The translations under genes were made by a program, and so were the position numbers. From Mucilaginibacter jinjuensis (GTDB lineage Bacteria > Bacteroidota > Bacteroidia > Sphingobacteriales > Sphingobacteriaceae): DNA of 64,000 nt. The notes beneath the pieces are model-generated. The model did not search any database, was not told the origin of the DNA, and saw nothing but the letters and a program-made list of their open reading frames with translations. Below, piece by piece: positions 50,410 through 59,127 of this stretch (its first letter is position 1; each line of letters begins with the position of its first letter). The stretch is from assembly GCF_028596025.1 (NCBI RefSeq), contig NZ_CP117167.1:372001-436000 (forward strand). Reading direction: 5' to 3'.

Positions 50410-52134
50410 ATGACCTGGTGGCAATATCTGATACTGGCGAATGTTTACCTGATTTTGTTTTACGGGTTTTATGCCCTGCTGCTTCGCCGCGAAACGTTTT
50501 TTCAATTAAACAGGTTTTACCTGGTAGGTTCGGCCATATTATCATTTATGCTGCCTTTGGTACAGGCCGAATGGGCTCGTAACCTGTTTATAACACAGCA
50601 GCTTAAACAAACCATTTATCATCTCGATCCGGTGGTAATTTACCAGATCCCTGCAGCACCAAGTCAGCACCTCACCGTTGGGCAGGTATTAGCCATTGTT
50701 TACGTAGGCGGTATTATACTACTCGCTTCGCGTTTTATTTTGCAATTAATGGTGTTGCGCTACAATATTAAATATAATGAAAGTGAAGATGCCTACTCTT
50801 TTTTTAAAACCATTAAGCTGGGCGAAACCGTTAATAGCCGCAATGTAATTATGGCGCACGAAGAAGTGCATGCCCGGCAATGGCACTCGGCCGATGTAAT
50901 GTTGATCGAGGCTATTATGATCATCAACTGGTTTAATCCGGCTGTGTATTTCTATCGCAAAGCTATCAAACACATTCATGAGTTTATTGCCGATCGTAAT
51001 GCCCTGAAAGCCGGTACCAGCAAACAGGAATATGCCCTGCTGTTATTGAGTGAAACCTTTAAAACCCCGGCACACGAGCTGGTTAATCCTTTCTTTAATC
51101 ACAGCTTGCTGAAGCAACGGATATTGATGCTGCAGAAAAATAACTCGCAGCGTACGGCATTGTTAAAATATGGATTATCGGCGCCATTGTTTGCCTTGAT
51201 GCTGATATTATCATCAGCTACAACCCGCACCAATTTGGCCATTACTATTATTAGTGATAAAGCAGAGCAAATAATGATGGTACCTGCCGCACCGCCTGCT
51301 TTGCAAAATGTGTACACCACGGTTACATCAACTGCTACACATGGCAAATTAGCTACAGGGCTTTCTGTTATACCAGAGGTGAAAGATTTTAAACCGGAAG
51401 CGAGGCCGGTTCCATCAAAAGGAATTAAAATTGATACCGTAAAAGATACCCGGTTATTAACGGTGACGGCAAGTCCGGCTTCTTTTAAAGGAGGCTTACC
51501 GGAATTCTCAAAGTATCTTGGTCAAAACATCAGGTACCCGGCAGAGTGGCGTGAAAAGCATCATGAGGCCAGGGTAGTTGTGTCGTTTTTTGTTGAAAAA
51601 GACGGTTCATTGTCAGATATTAAACCTTTAACAGAGCTAAATACAATTGGCGCCCAGGAGGCTGTACGCGTTATAAGCGCTTCGCCAAAATGGAACCCTG
51701 GTGTACAGGATGGTGCCACGATAAGATCGCGGATGATAATACCGATAAGCTTTAAATTGGAAGATGATAAAATAGCACAGCACACTGCTGATACAATGGT
51801 AACCCGTAAGCACGATAATCAAATGATCTATGTGCAAAGCAATCCATTACAATATAATAGCAGCCCTTCTACCGTCTTTTCAACCGTAACTTATACGCGC
51901 AGGCAGGGTGATACCACATCTAAAGCCGTTTATAAGATACAGACCAACTCTATAAAGGTAACTTCATCACCACCGCTGTATTATCTGGATGATAAGGAAA
52001 TTACACTTGCCGAGATGAAAGGTGTTAAGGCTGAAAATATTGAACGTATTAACGTGTTTAAAGATGGAGACCCGAATATATACGGCGAACGGGGTGTAAA
52101 TGGTGTTATTTTAATTACTACTAAAAAGCATTAA
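50410..52134 (+). CDS. M56 (BlaR1-like) membrane peptidase fused to TonB-type and plug-like domains
   Basis: A 574-residue protein with four membrane segments (about 5-25, 37-52, 92-115 and 255-270) and the M56 zinc motif HEEVH (150-154) with a later Glu in HEFIADRNA (190-198). Its periplasmic part has no beta-lactam-sensor domain. Instead it has a TonB C-terminal-type domain (about 358-452: QNIRYPAEWREKHHEARVVVSFFVEKDGS) and a plug-like tail (about 540-572) with INVFKDGDPNIYGERGVNGVILITTK. It probably senses an envelope signal and cleaves the BlaI repressor. Confidence 0.86.
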   Translation: MTWWQYLILANVYLILFYGFYALLLRRETFFQLNRFYLVGSAILSFMLPLVQAEWARNLFITQQLKQTIYHLDPVVIYQIPAAPSQHLTVGQVLAIVYVGGIILLASRFILQLMVLRYNIKYNESEDAYSFFKTIKLGETVNSRNVIMAHEEVHARQWHSADVMLIEAIMIINWFNPAVYFYRKAIKHIHEFIADRNALKAGTSKQEYALLLLSETFKTPAHELVNPFFNHSLLKQRILMLQKNNSQRTALLKYGLSAPLFALMLILSSATTRTNLAITIISDKAEQIMMVPAAPPALQNVYTTVTSTATHGKLATGLSVIPEVKDFKPEARPVPSKGIKIDTVKDTRLLTVTASPASFKGGLPEFSKYLGQNIRYPAEWREKHHEARVVVSFFVEKDGSLSDIKPLTELNTIGAQEAVRVISASPKWNPGVQDGATIRSRMIIPISFKLEDDKIAQHTADTMVTRKHDNQMIYVQSNPLQYNSSPSTVFSTVTYTRRQGDTTSKAVYKIQTNSIKVTSSPPLYYLDDKEITLAEMKGVKAENIERINVFKDGDPNIYGERGVNGVILITTKKH

Positions 52135-52922
52135 TTAAATCTCTTTAAGAGATCTTGCGCAATGCCGGGCTGCTTAATTTTATAGCGGTACATGCCGTTA
52201 TAAAAATCTTCTTCTTTTAGCAGCTCGTGGTTCTTTTTGCTGATCCAGTAAGTCTCGGTGTAAGGGGTACCGTTGGATAACTTGCCTTCTGTAAATAGTT
52301 TCCAGCAGTCTATGTTTTTATTGTCGTTAAGGCTTACAGTTTCGTTGCCAATTACTTTGTAAATAACATAAGCCGGGGGAGTTAAGCCTGCATCGTAAAA
52401 ATAAATAGCAAACACTTTATTTGCGGCAAGCGGCAGCATTTCAAAGGTTTCTATATCCAGGTTCCAGTTTAGGTTGGCACGATCAAAATTTAGTGAAAAG
52501 CCTTTGGCTGAATTATCTGCTACCGTATCGGCACCCGTAATTTTTGTTGCAGCCCAGTTATAGGCCTTTAACTTTCCGCCTGCTTTTTCCTCGTGAAATA
52601 CAGGGGCAAAATCAGCTTTCTTATTGATCGATCTAAAGGTGCGATAGCTTGCCGTATCAGGGCTGTACCAATGCTGGGTGGTTACAAATACATCTTCCCC
52701 ATTTATTTTTTCAACAGCAATATTGCGGAGCCATAAAGAAAGCCTTAATATTTTAGGCTGCTTAGGTACCTGAAAATATACCAGGTATTGCCTGAGCCCG
52801 GGCTTAAGCTGGGCTGTAATGAGTTTATGATTGTCGGCCGTGATGGTGTCTGTTTGTGCAAATACTGTGAAGCTTGTGCACAGTAACAGCACGAGGGCAA
52901 AAGTGTATTTGTTAATTTTCAT
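52131..52922 (-). CDS. Secreted hypothetical protein
   Basis: A 263-residue protein with a signal peptide (ending near VFAQ). The remainder is beta-rich, with repeated strands such as KLITAQLKPGLRQYLVYFQV and a C-terminal CWKLFTEGKLSNGTPYTETYWISKKNHELLKEED. It resembles DUF3108-type lipoprotein-like periplasmic proteins, but this is not verified. Its stop codon shares TTAA with the stop of the convergent M56 gene. Confidence 0.7.
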   Translation of the reverse strand: MKINKYTFALVLLLCTSFTVFAQTDTITADNHKLITAQLKPGLRQYLVYFQVPKQPKILRLSLWLRNIAVEKINGEDVFVTTQHWYSPDTASYRTFRSINKKADFAPVFHEEKAGGKLKAYNWAATKITGADTVADNSAKGFSLNFDRANLNWNLDIETFEMLPLAANKVFAIYFYDAGLTPPAYVIYKVIGNETVSLNDNKNIDCWKLFTEGKLSNGTPYTETYWISKKNHELLKEEDFYNGMYRYKIKQPGIAQDLLKRFN

Positions 52923-53197
52923 GAGAAGTGCTTATGTCTCTTTTAGAGAAGCAGTTAAATAGAAATGTTACAAAATCGAGAAATGAATAAAATGAACAAA
53001 AGTGAGCAGGTGTTGCAATGGTAAATAAATTATCTTAATAGTTATTTACAATGCTTGAATTTAATCCAAATTGATTTTTGACATCTTTTAGAGATATTAA
53101 AATAACTAATAGTTTATATTTATATATGTAATAAGAAACTTTTATAAAAGCTATCCGTAGAAAGCGAATAAATTTATTTACTGATAGTTAATTTTTT

Positions 53198-55306
53198 ATG
53201 AACAGATTCCTTACTTTTTGCCTGATTGCGGGTGTGGCGGTTTTTACATCGTGCAAAAAGGATCACTCGAATGGCGATGGTCCAACCACGCCGGTGAACA
53301 AAATTGCTCCCGATGGGTTCAATTTTGCTACTTCAAAAGATGTAAGCTTAAACCTTACACTTCAGGATAATAGCAATGGCCCACTAGCCGGTGTTGTTGT
53401 AAGCGTATATGCGCCGGGTAGTACCAACCCAAGTGCAGCCATATTTAGGGCTGTATCAGATAAATCTGGTAAGGTTACAGCTAAAATAACTGTCCCGGCT
53501 TATTATGGCAGCCTGGTGATAGATCCGGCTTATATCGGCTTGTTACATAATGCCACGGCTGTTATTAACAACAATGCAGTTACAGCTACTATTGGTGGTA
53601 AAACAGGCTACAGCGGCGACATTACACCCGATGCCATTAACAATATCCCAACCGGCTCTTCATCAACTGGGAGAATCAGCATTAATGGCTTGCTGAACAC
53701 TGATATTGGTTACCCAACCGGCTATACGTCATCAAATGCATTTACCAGCCCAACTAACCTGGGCCGCCCGGCTTATCTGGAAGCAACGGGTGATGTGGTG
53801 CCTGCTTCGTTACTTTCGTATGTAAATGCATCCCTGCCAGAAGGTACCCCGGTAACTACATCGCATCCATCATACCTGGCTACTACGGCAGTTAACACCA
53901 TCAACGTAACTGCTACATCAGATGTATGGGTTACGTTCGTATCAGAAGGTGCAGGTTACCAAAATACACTGGCTTACTATACCTATCAAACAAGCAACCC
54001 GCCGGGTTTATCTTCGGGTGGCACACTGCTAGGCGGTATCGATAAAATCACTTATATCTTCCCTAATGCTTCGGCATCCGGTTCGGGCGGTGGTTTGGTT
54101 TCGGGCGATAAAGTTAAGCTGGGTACATTCAGCGCAGGTACTTCTATCGGTTTTGTATTGCTACAAAATGCGTGGACAGGCAGCGGTGTTAATACCAACG
54201 CAACCAAATTCTATACCCAGGATAGCTTTAACCCTGAAACTACTACATCATTAAAAAGACATACTGTAATGTTATATGATGATGTACATAAGCTTTACTT
54301 AATGGGCTTTGAAGATACCAACAGGCAAACCGGTGGTTCTGATAACGATTTTAATGATTTAGTGGTATACGCAACTGCCAATCCAATTACGGCTATATCA
54401 ACCACGGGCGTATCTACCATTGACAGAGGTGGCGATACCGACGGTGATGGTGTTGCCGATGCACAGGATGCTTTCCCTAATGATCCAAATCGTGCTTATA
54501 TCAGCTACTATCCGTCGTCAACAACATTCTCTACCATTGCGTTCGAGGATAACTTCCCAACCAAAGGCGATTATGATATGAATGATTTAGTGGTAAACTA
54601 CCAATACGCCTTTATCAGCAATGCCTCTAACCAGGTTGTTGAGTTAAAGGGTAATTTTAACGTAGGTGCCGCGGGTGCGTCATTCCACAATGGTTTCGGT
54701 GTGCAGTTACCTATTCCGGCTTCGGCAGTGGCTTCGGTAACAGGGCAGCAAGCTATTAGTAATTATATCACCTTCGCATCTAACGGTGTAGAAGCAGGGC
54801 AATCAAAGGCAGTAATTATTCCATTTGATAATCACGAGGCATTGATCAAAAATCCGGATGCTTCATTCTTTATCAATACCTTAACCACTAAAGATAAGGT
54901 TACAAACGGTACCACCGCAGCAGTTGATATTAATTTTAACACGCCTATTGCTGCATCAACCTTAACGGTATCAGCATTTAACCCATTCCTGATCAGCAAC
55001 CTGCGCCGTGGCTATGAGGCACACTTGCCGGGCTATGCACCAACAGATAAAGCCAATACGGCCTTATTTGGTACGGGTGATGATAGCTCTACACCAGCAA
55101 CAGGACGTTACTATCTATCGAAAGAAAACTGGCCATGGGCTATCAACTTTAGCCAGCCATTTAGCTGGCCAATTGAAACCGTGCCAATTAACCAGGCATA
55201 CCTGCATTTCTCTGATTGGGCTTCGTCAAGCGGCGCTAATTATGTAGACTGGTATACCAATACAACATCAGGCTATCGTAACTCGAGTAACATCTATAGC
55301 AAGTAA
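53198..55306 (+). CDS. LruC-domain lipoprotein
   Basis: A 702-residue lipoprotein (FTSC, Cys19). After a short linker comes an Ig-like region (about 45-130). The middle part carries a DUF4114-type segment with GGSDNDFNDLVVYATANP (about 388-405). The C-terminal half has the calcium-binding run DTDGDGVADAQDAFPNDPN (about 417-435) and the LruC domain with FEDNFPTKGDYDMNDLVVNYQY. LruC proteins are surface lipoproteins of Bacteroidota related to the leptospiral LruC; their role is unknown. It is followed by a good terminator. Confidence 0.9.
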   Translation: MNRFLTFCLIAGVAVFTSCKKDHSNGDGPTTPVNKIAPDGFNFATSKDVSLNLTLQDNSNGPLAGVVVSVYAPGSTNPSAAIFRAVSDKSGKVTAKITVPAYYGSLVIDPAYIGLLHNATAVINNNAVTATIGGKTGYSGDITPDAINNIPTGSSSTGRISINGLLNTDIGYPTGYTSSNAFTSPTNLGRPAYLEATGDVVPASLLSYVNASLPEGTPVTTSHPSYLATTAVNTINVTATSDVWVTFVSEGAGYQNTLAYYTYQTSNPPGLSSGGTLLGGIDKITYIFPNASASGSGGGLVSGDKVKLGTFSAGTSIGFVLLQNAWTGSGVNTNATKFYTQDSFNPETTTSLKRHTVMLYDDVHKLYLMGFEDTNRQTGGSDNDFNDLVVYATANPITAISTTGVSTIDRGGDTDGDGVADAQDAFPNDPNRAYISYYPSSTTFSTIAFEDNFPTKGDYDMNDLVVNYQYAFISNASNQVVELKGNFNVGAAGASFHNGFGVQLPIPASAVASVTGQQAISNYITFASNGVEAGQSKAVIIPFDNHEALIKNPDASFFINTLTTKDKVTNGTTAAVDINFNTPIAASTLTVSAFNPFLISNLRRGYEAHLPGYAPTDKANTALFGTGDDSSTPATGRYYLSKENWPWAINFSQPFSWPIETVPINQAYLHFSDWASSSGANYVDWYTNTTSGYRNSSNIYSK

Positions 55307-55328
55307 ACTAACAGATTAACTATTGATT

Positions 55329-55365
55329 AGCCATCCTGACAAACCGTTGGGATGGCTTTTTATTT
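55329..55365 (+). terminator. Intrinsic terminator after the LruC gene
   Basis: AGCCATCC (55329-55336) pairs with GGATGGCT (55350-55357) around a 13-base loop, followed by TTTTATTTT. It is 22 bases after the stop. Confidence 0.8.
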
Positions 55366-55378
55366 TGTAGGGCTTTAA

Positions 55379-56008
55379 TTAAAATGTGATACCGATGTTA
55401 AAGCTCGACACGCTGTTGTTAACAGATGAATCGAAATTGTTTTTAAATACATCGCCAACACCTCCCTGGCCAAGGTATTCTATAAAGAATTTAGAACCCT
55501 CGCCGATCGGGAATTTTACGCCAATACCCACGGCCAAACCACCATCTGGGTTATTGATATAGGGTTTTACATCTGTATTTTTTGCGCTCTCTTTGGCGTT
55601 TAACAAAATACCGATGTAAGGGCCAAAGTTAAGATACCAGTTTCTGGTGCGGCCAAAATGCCAGTTAGCCATAACCGGGATGGTAAGGTAGTTGAGCTTA
55701 TAATCGGTAGCATAACTACTATTGTCATTAAATGAAATATAGCCGCTATTCCAGCCTTTTTGGTCGTAAATTAGTTTGGCTTTAAGGCTCCAGCGATCAG
55801 AGAAGTAATGATCGGCAGTGAGGCCTACGTTAAACCCTACCCTATAATCAGGGTTGGTATAGCCATAGTAGCCGTAACCACTGTTTGTAAAAACGGTTGA
55901 GGTATTTAAACCCACATTAATCCCGAATTCTGTATTCCCTTTTGTTTGGGCGGATGCAGCGGTATAAATACCGAAAGCAAGTAAAAGTGTAAAGATTGGT
56001 TTAAGCAT
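55379..56008 (-). CDS. Outer membrane beta-barrel (PorT/OmpW-like) protein
   Basis: A 209-residue protein with a signal peptide (TAASAQ). Eight to ten amphipathic strands follow, with alternating hydrophobic residues and aromatic ends, and the C-terminal strand SFNIGITF is a typical barrel-assembly signal. YRVGFNVGLTADHYFSDRWSLKAKLIY is the pattern of the Bacteroidota 'outer membrane beta-barrel domain' family. Ligand unknown. Confidence 0.86.
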   Translation of the reverse strand: MLKPIFTLLLAFGIYTAASAQTKGNTEFGINVGLNTSTVFTNSGYGYYGYTNPDYRVGFNVGLTADHYFSDRWSLKAKLIYDQKGWNSGYISFNDNSSYATDYKLNYLTIPVMANWHFGRTRNWYLNFGPYIGILLNAKESAKNTDVKPYINNPDGGLAVGIGVKFPIGEGSKFFIEYLGQGGVGDVFKNNFDSSVNNSVSSFNIGITF

Positions 56009-56070
56009 GAGCGTGATTTATTTAAGTTTTTGAAAGGTAATATTTCCAGTTAATTTTTATGATCTGTTCA

Positions 56071-56097
56071 CAAAAAAGCCCCGCTTGCGACGGGGCC
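56071..56097 (-). terminator. Minus-strand intrinsic terminator
   Basis: GCCCCG (56078-56083) and CGGGGC (56091-56096) pair exactly. On the minus strand the stem is followed by TTTTTTG. No protein gene upstream on that strand within 600 bases would need it, which supports a small RNA. Confidence 0.7.
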
Positions 56098-56287
56098 CAC
56101 ACATTAGACTAACTTATTTATATAACAAAAGCTTGAACCATGGCAAGCCCGCGCTTTTGCAGCAGATAGGGGCTAATGGATATTTATTATGTAACACAAT
56201 AGTTGCCGTGTTAATGCTTTATCGAAACGTTAAAACTGTGTTAAAATAAAGTAACCGGTAAATCAATCAGAGGAAATTAACAGGGGC
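56072..56287 (-). ncRNA. Candidate small RNA on the minus strand
   Basis: The minus strand carries TAAATTTG (56294-56301), matching TAnnTTTG, with a CTG 19 bases upstream in place of TTG. A transcript starting near 56287 would end at the terminator at 56071-56097 after about 215 bases. It holds no open frame of note and has GC-rich patches (GCGCGGGCTTGCCATGG). It is positional evidence only; no Rfam family was recognised. Confidence 0.35.
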
Positions 56288-56431
56288 TTATCTCAAATTT
56301 ATCCTTCTAAGGCATTGGTGCAGTTTTGGAGTTATCAACACGTGTTTGTAAAAGGGCTTGTATTGATGAAATTTTAAATTTATTAGCCTGATTTATAGTG
56401 CATTAATTCTGTTGAAAACTATTAGCTTAGA

Positions 56432-56460
56432 TTGTATTTAAGAAATTTTTCATACTTTCG
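56432..56460 (+). promoter_or_regulatory. Promoter of a candidate plus-strand small transcript
   Basis: TTG (56432-56434) and TACTTTCG (56453-56460) are 18 bases apart; the box differs from TAnnTTTG at one base. It is the only promoter-like site on this strand before the small frame at 56544. Confidence 0.5.
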
Positions 56461-56543
56461 CCATGTTAAAGCACTAAATATTATAGCATGCTTTAAACCA
56501 TTGTTTTAATTATTGGTCAAAAGCATTACTAAAACACGGCGTT

Positions 56544-56630
56544 ATGAGTATATTAAGAATGTATTGGGATTATCGCTTTGCGAAAATTGGTAAACTACAA
56601 GGAAAGGTTTTTAGAGCCGAAGTTTATTAA
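56544..56630 (+). CDS. Possible 28-residue peptide
   Basis: ATG at 56544 opens a 28-codon frame (MSILRMYWDYRFAKIGKLQG and eight more residues, ending EVY). It is rich in aromatic and basic residues and lies 77 bases after the likely transcription start, inside a roughly 300-base transcript that ends at the terminator at 56734-56765. It could equally be a non-coding RNA. Confidence 0.3.
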   Translation: MSILRMYWDYRFAKIGKLQGKVFRAEVY

Positions 56631-56733
56631 GCAAAGAGACGGAATCCTTACCCCCACAGGTCGTTAATTGCAGATAAATAGTTTATCGCAGGCCAAAGAC
56701 AAAAACACCGGTAAACAGGCCGGTAAAAAATAA

Positions 56734-56766
56734 AAAAGGGAATGATCTTATGATCATTCCCTTTTC
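56734..56766 (-). terminator. Bidirectional terminator of pyk
   Basis: AAAAGGGAATGATC (56734-56747) pairs exactly with GATCATTCCCTTTT (56752-56765) around TTAT. It lies 18 bases after the pyk stop on the minus strand and can also end a plus-strand transcript. Confidence 0.85.
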
Positions 56767-56783
56767 TTGCTTAGTGGTACCGG

Positions 56784-58220
56784 TTATTCAATAACAGTTA
56801 CTTTCAGCATGTTAGTTTTGCCTTGTGCAGCAATTGGCACAGCGGCAGTGTTAATTACTACATCACCAGCTTCGATCAGGTTCTCAGCTTTAAGGATAGC
56901 ATTAACATCGGCAATAGTTTTATCAGTACTTTCTAAACCATCGTAGTAGAAAGTTTTAACGCCCCAAAGTAAGCTTAGTGCATTTAATAAGTTTCTGTTA
57001 GATGTGAATATATAAGTGCCGGCAAACGGTCTGTAAGATGAAATTTCAAACGCAGTGTAACCAGAAGTAGTCATTGATACAATACCTGATGCATTGGTAT
57101 GTTCAGCTAAGTAAACAGCCGAACCGCAAAGTGCATCACTCAGGTAGTTTTGCGAAGTAGTATCCTGGCTTACTTCTTTATTGCTATTATATGGGTAGCC
57201 TTTTTCTTCAACGTTACGTACAATTTTAGCCATTGTTTCGATAACAATAACCGGGAACTCACCAACTGAAGTTTCTCCGCTTAGCATTACTGCATCAGCA
57301 CCATCCAGTACAGAGTTGGCAACGTCGTTAACCTCGGCACGTGTTGGGCGCGGGGTAGTGATCATTGATTCTAACATCTGGGTAGCAACGATAACCGGTT
57401 TAGAAGCCGCACGGCATTTACGTGCAATCATTTTTTGCAGCAAAGGCACTTCTTCTAAAGGCATTTCAACGCCCAAATCTCCACGGGCAACCATTACGCC
57501 GTCTGTAACAGCAATAATTGCGTCGATATTATCGATAGCTTCTGGTTTCTCAATTTTAGCAATAACGCGTGATGCTTTATTGTTTTTTGCAATAATACGT
57601 TTCAGGTCAACGATATCCTCTGCGTTACGAACGAAAGAAAGGCCGATCCACTCCACATCATTTGCTAAAGCCTGCTCCAGGTTAACTAAATCTTCTTCGG
57701 TTAAGCTTGGGATAGATACTTTAGTGTTTGGCAGGTTAACGCCTTTACGTGAGGTTAAGATACCTCCGTGTAATACTTCACATATTACGGTATCTTTTCT
57801 GTTGGTTTCAATTACTTTAAGCTGCAGTTTACCGTCATCTAATAAGATGGTTTCGCCGGCATGTACATCCTGTGGGAAGGTATCATAAGTAATGTAGATC
57901 TGCTCATCATCACCAATACACTCATTGGTAGTGATTTTGATATGTTTGCCATTAACTAAATTGATACCGCCGTCTTTTACCAAACCAATACGGATTTTTG
58001 GTCCTTGTAAATCTGCCAGGATACCGATGTTTAATTTGTACTGCGCGTTAATTTCGCGGATAGTATCAATAACTTTCTGGTGATCTTCTGCTTTTCCATG
58101 CGAAAAGTTTAAGCGGCAAATGTTTACACCTGCTTTTACCATGGCCAGTAAAGTTTCTTTTTTTGCCGAAGCAGGGCCCATGGTAGCCACAATCTTAGTT
58201 CTGTTATAGGATAATTTCAT
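56784..58220 (-). CDS. pyk: Pyruvate kinase
   Basis: A 478-residue glycolytic enzyme transferring phosphate from phosphoenolpyruvate to ADP. It opens RTKIVATMGPAS and has the substrate/metal motifs CRLNFSHG (about 35-42), ADLQGPKIR, IGLSFVRNAEDI, VIAKIEKPEAIDN (catalytic Lys) and GDLGVEMP, plus the MLESMITTPRPTRAEVNDVAN segment. The C-terminal effector-type domain (about 350-478) is present. Full length and apparently intact. Confidence 0.97.
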   Translation of the reverse strand: MKLSYNRTKIVATMGPASAKKETLLAMVKAGVNICRLNFSHGKAEDHQKVIDTIREINAQYKLNIGILADLQGPKIRIGLVKDGGINLVNGKHIKITTNECIGDDEQIYITYDTFPQDVHAGETILLDDGKLQLKVIETNRKDTVICEVLHGGILTSRKGVNLPNTKVSIPSLTEEDLVNLEQALANDVEWIGLSFVRNAEDIVDLKRIIAKNNKASRVIAKIEKPEAIDNIDAIIAVTDGVMVARGDLGVEMPLEEVPLLQKMIARKCRAASKPVIVATQMLESMITTPRPTRAEVNDVANSVLDGADAVMLSGETSVGEFPVIVIETMAKIVRNVEEKGYPYNSNKEVSQDTTSQNYLSDALCGSAVYLAEHTNASGIVSMTTSGYTAFEISSYRPFAGTYIFTSNRNLLNALSLLWGVKTFYYDGLESTDKTIADVNAILKAENLIEAGDVVINTAAVPIAAQGKTNMLKVTVIE

Positions 58221-58294
58221 ATTAATGCGGGGGTTAAACTGGCTGTACTATATAATGTAAAGTCGTTATACTGTAGTATTTTTTAAAATTTGCG

Positions 58295-58720
58295 CTAAAA
58301 TAAAAGATTTTCACGGGATTTTATTTTTTTAGGATCAATCTTTACAGCCGCCACTATCTCGGGCAACTTATTTAACTGTGTAATCATGTCTTCCAAATCT
58401 CGTGGATCGATGTAATTTTTTATCATTAAGAAGTAATCAACGCTACGCATCTCGGGTATTAAAAGGCCGTCTGAGCCCTTATTTGCAATAAAATAGAAAT
58501 CTGTTTCGCTTGCTTCCCAATAATGGTGAAAGATAGAAAAAAGTACCGGATCATTACTATGATGAATATCAACACCCAGATCTGGTTGCCTGATGAAGTT
58601 AAAATTTAACTGTTTATTAATATAGTAGCAGATGCGATAGTCCTTCAATGACGAAGTTATCGCGATTAAAATGAAATCCAGGTCGATCTCAAACTTTAAA
58701 ATCCGCTTATTTAAAACCAC
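58295..58720 (-). CDS. IPExxxVDY family protein
   Basis: A 141-residue cytosolic protein of a Bacteroidota-specific family. The defining motif is present as LLIPEMRSVDYFLMI (residues about 86-100). The N-terminal half contains FEIDLDFILIAITSSLKDYRICYYINKQLNFNF. The family is regularly found next to pyk or acpP-fabF-rnc, as it is here, but its function is not known. Confidence 0.93.
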   Translation of the reverse strand: MVLNKRILKFEIDLDFILIAITSSLKDYRICYYINKQLNFNFIRQPDLGVDIHHSNDPVLFSIFHHYWEASETDFYFIANKGSDGLLIPEMRSVDYFLMIKNYIDPRDLEDMITQLNKLPEIVAAVKIDPKKIKSRENLLF

Positions 58721-58802
58721 TATATAATATATAACCCGGTAAAATTACTAATACAAACCGTAGCACTAAAAATTTGTTATGAATTATGCATAGATTTTTA
58801 GA

Positions 58803-58833
58803 TTTGATATTTAATAGAATTTGACTTTCTTTG
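58803..58833 (+). promoter_or_regulatory. Promoter of acpP-fabF-rnc
   Basis: TTTG (58803-58806) and TTTCTTTG (58826-58833) are 19 bases apart, close to the Bacteroidota consensus. About 37 bases of leader separate the box from the acpP ATG. Confidence 0.65.
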
Positions 58834-58870
58834 CACAGAAAATTTATTAATCAATTAAACATCAAAGACC

Positions 58871-59107
58871 ATGTCTGATATCGCTTCAAGAGTAAAAGCT
58901 ATTATCGTAGAAAAATTAGGTGTTGACGAAAGTGAAGTTACACCAGAAGCAAGCTTCACCAACGACCTGGGTGCAGATTCATTAGACACCGTGGAATTAA
59001 TCATGGAGTTTGAAAAAGAATTTAACGTGGCTATTCCTGACGATCAGGCTGAAACAATTGGTACTGTTGGCCAGGCTATCGCTTACCTTGAAAAAAACGT
59101 TAAATAA
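58871..59107 (+). CDS. acpP: Acyl carrier protein
   Basis: A 78-residue acidic four-helix protein. The phosphopantetheine attachment site is S37 in [13 protein letters not shown]. It carries the growing chain in fatty acid synthesis. It is followed 20 bases later by fabF and then rnc, the standard Bacteroidota order. The promoter is at 58803-58833. Confidence 0.98.
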   Translation: MSDIASRVKAIIVEKLGVDESEVTPEASFTNDLGADSLDTVELIMEFEKEFNVAIPDDQAETIGTVGQAIAYLEKNVK

Positions 59108-59127
59108 GCTCCTCTTACTACGTTTAA

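Larger units (their letters stand above)
56009..56783. other. Long gene-free region with two divergent small-transcript candidates
   Basis: The 775 bases contain a minus-strand terminator (56071-56096), a minus-strand promoter-like box (56294-56301), a plus-strand promoter (56432-56460), a 28-codon frame (56544-56630) and a bidirectional terminator (56734-56765). No larger gene was recognised. Confidence 0.6.

Noticed and set aside
56072-56287. 6S RNA, SRP RNA or tmRNA identity for the small transcript
   Set aside because: None of their conserved core motifs could be seen; only promoter and terminator evidence remains.
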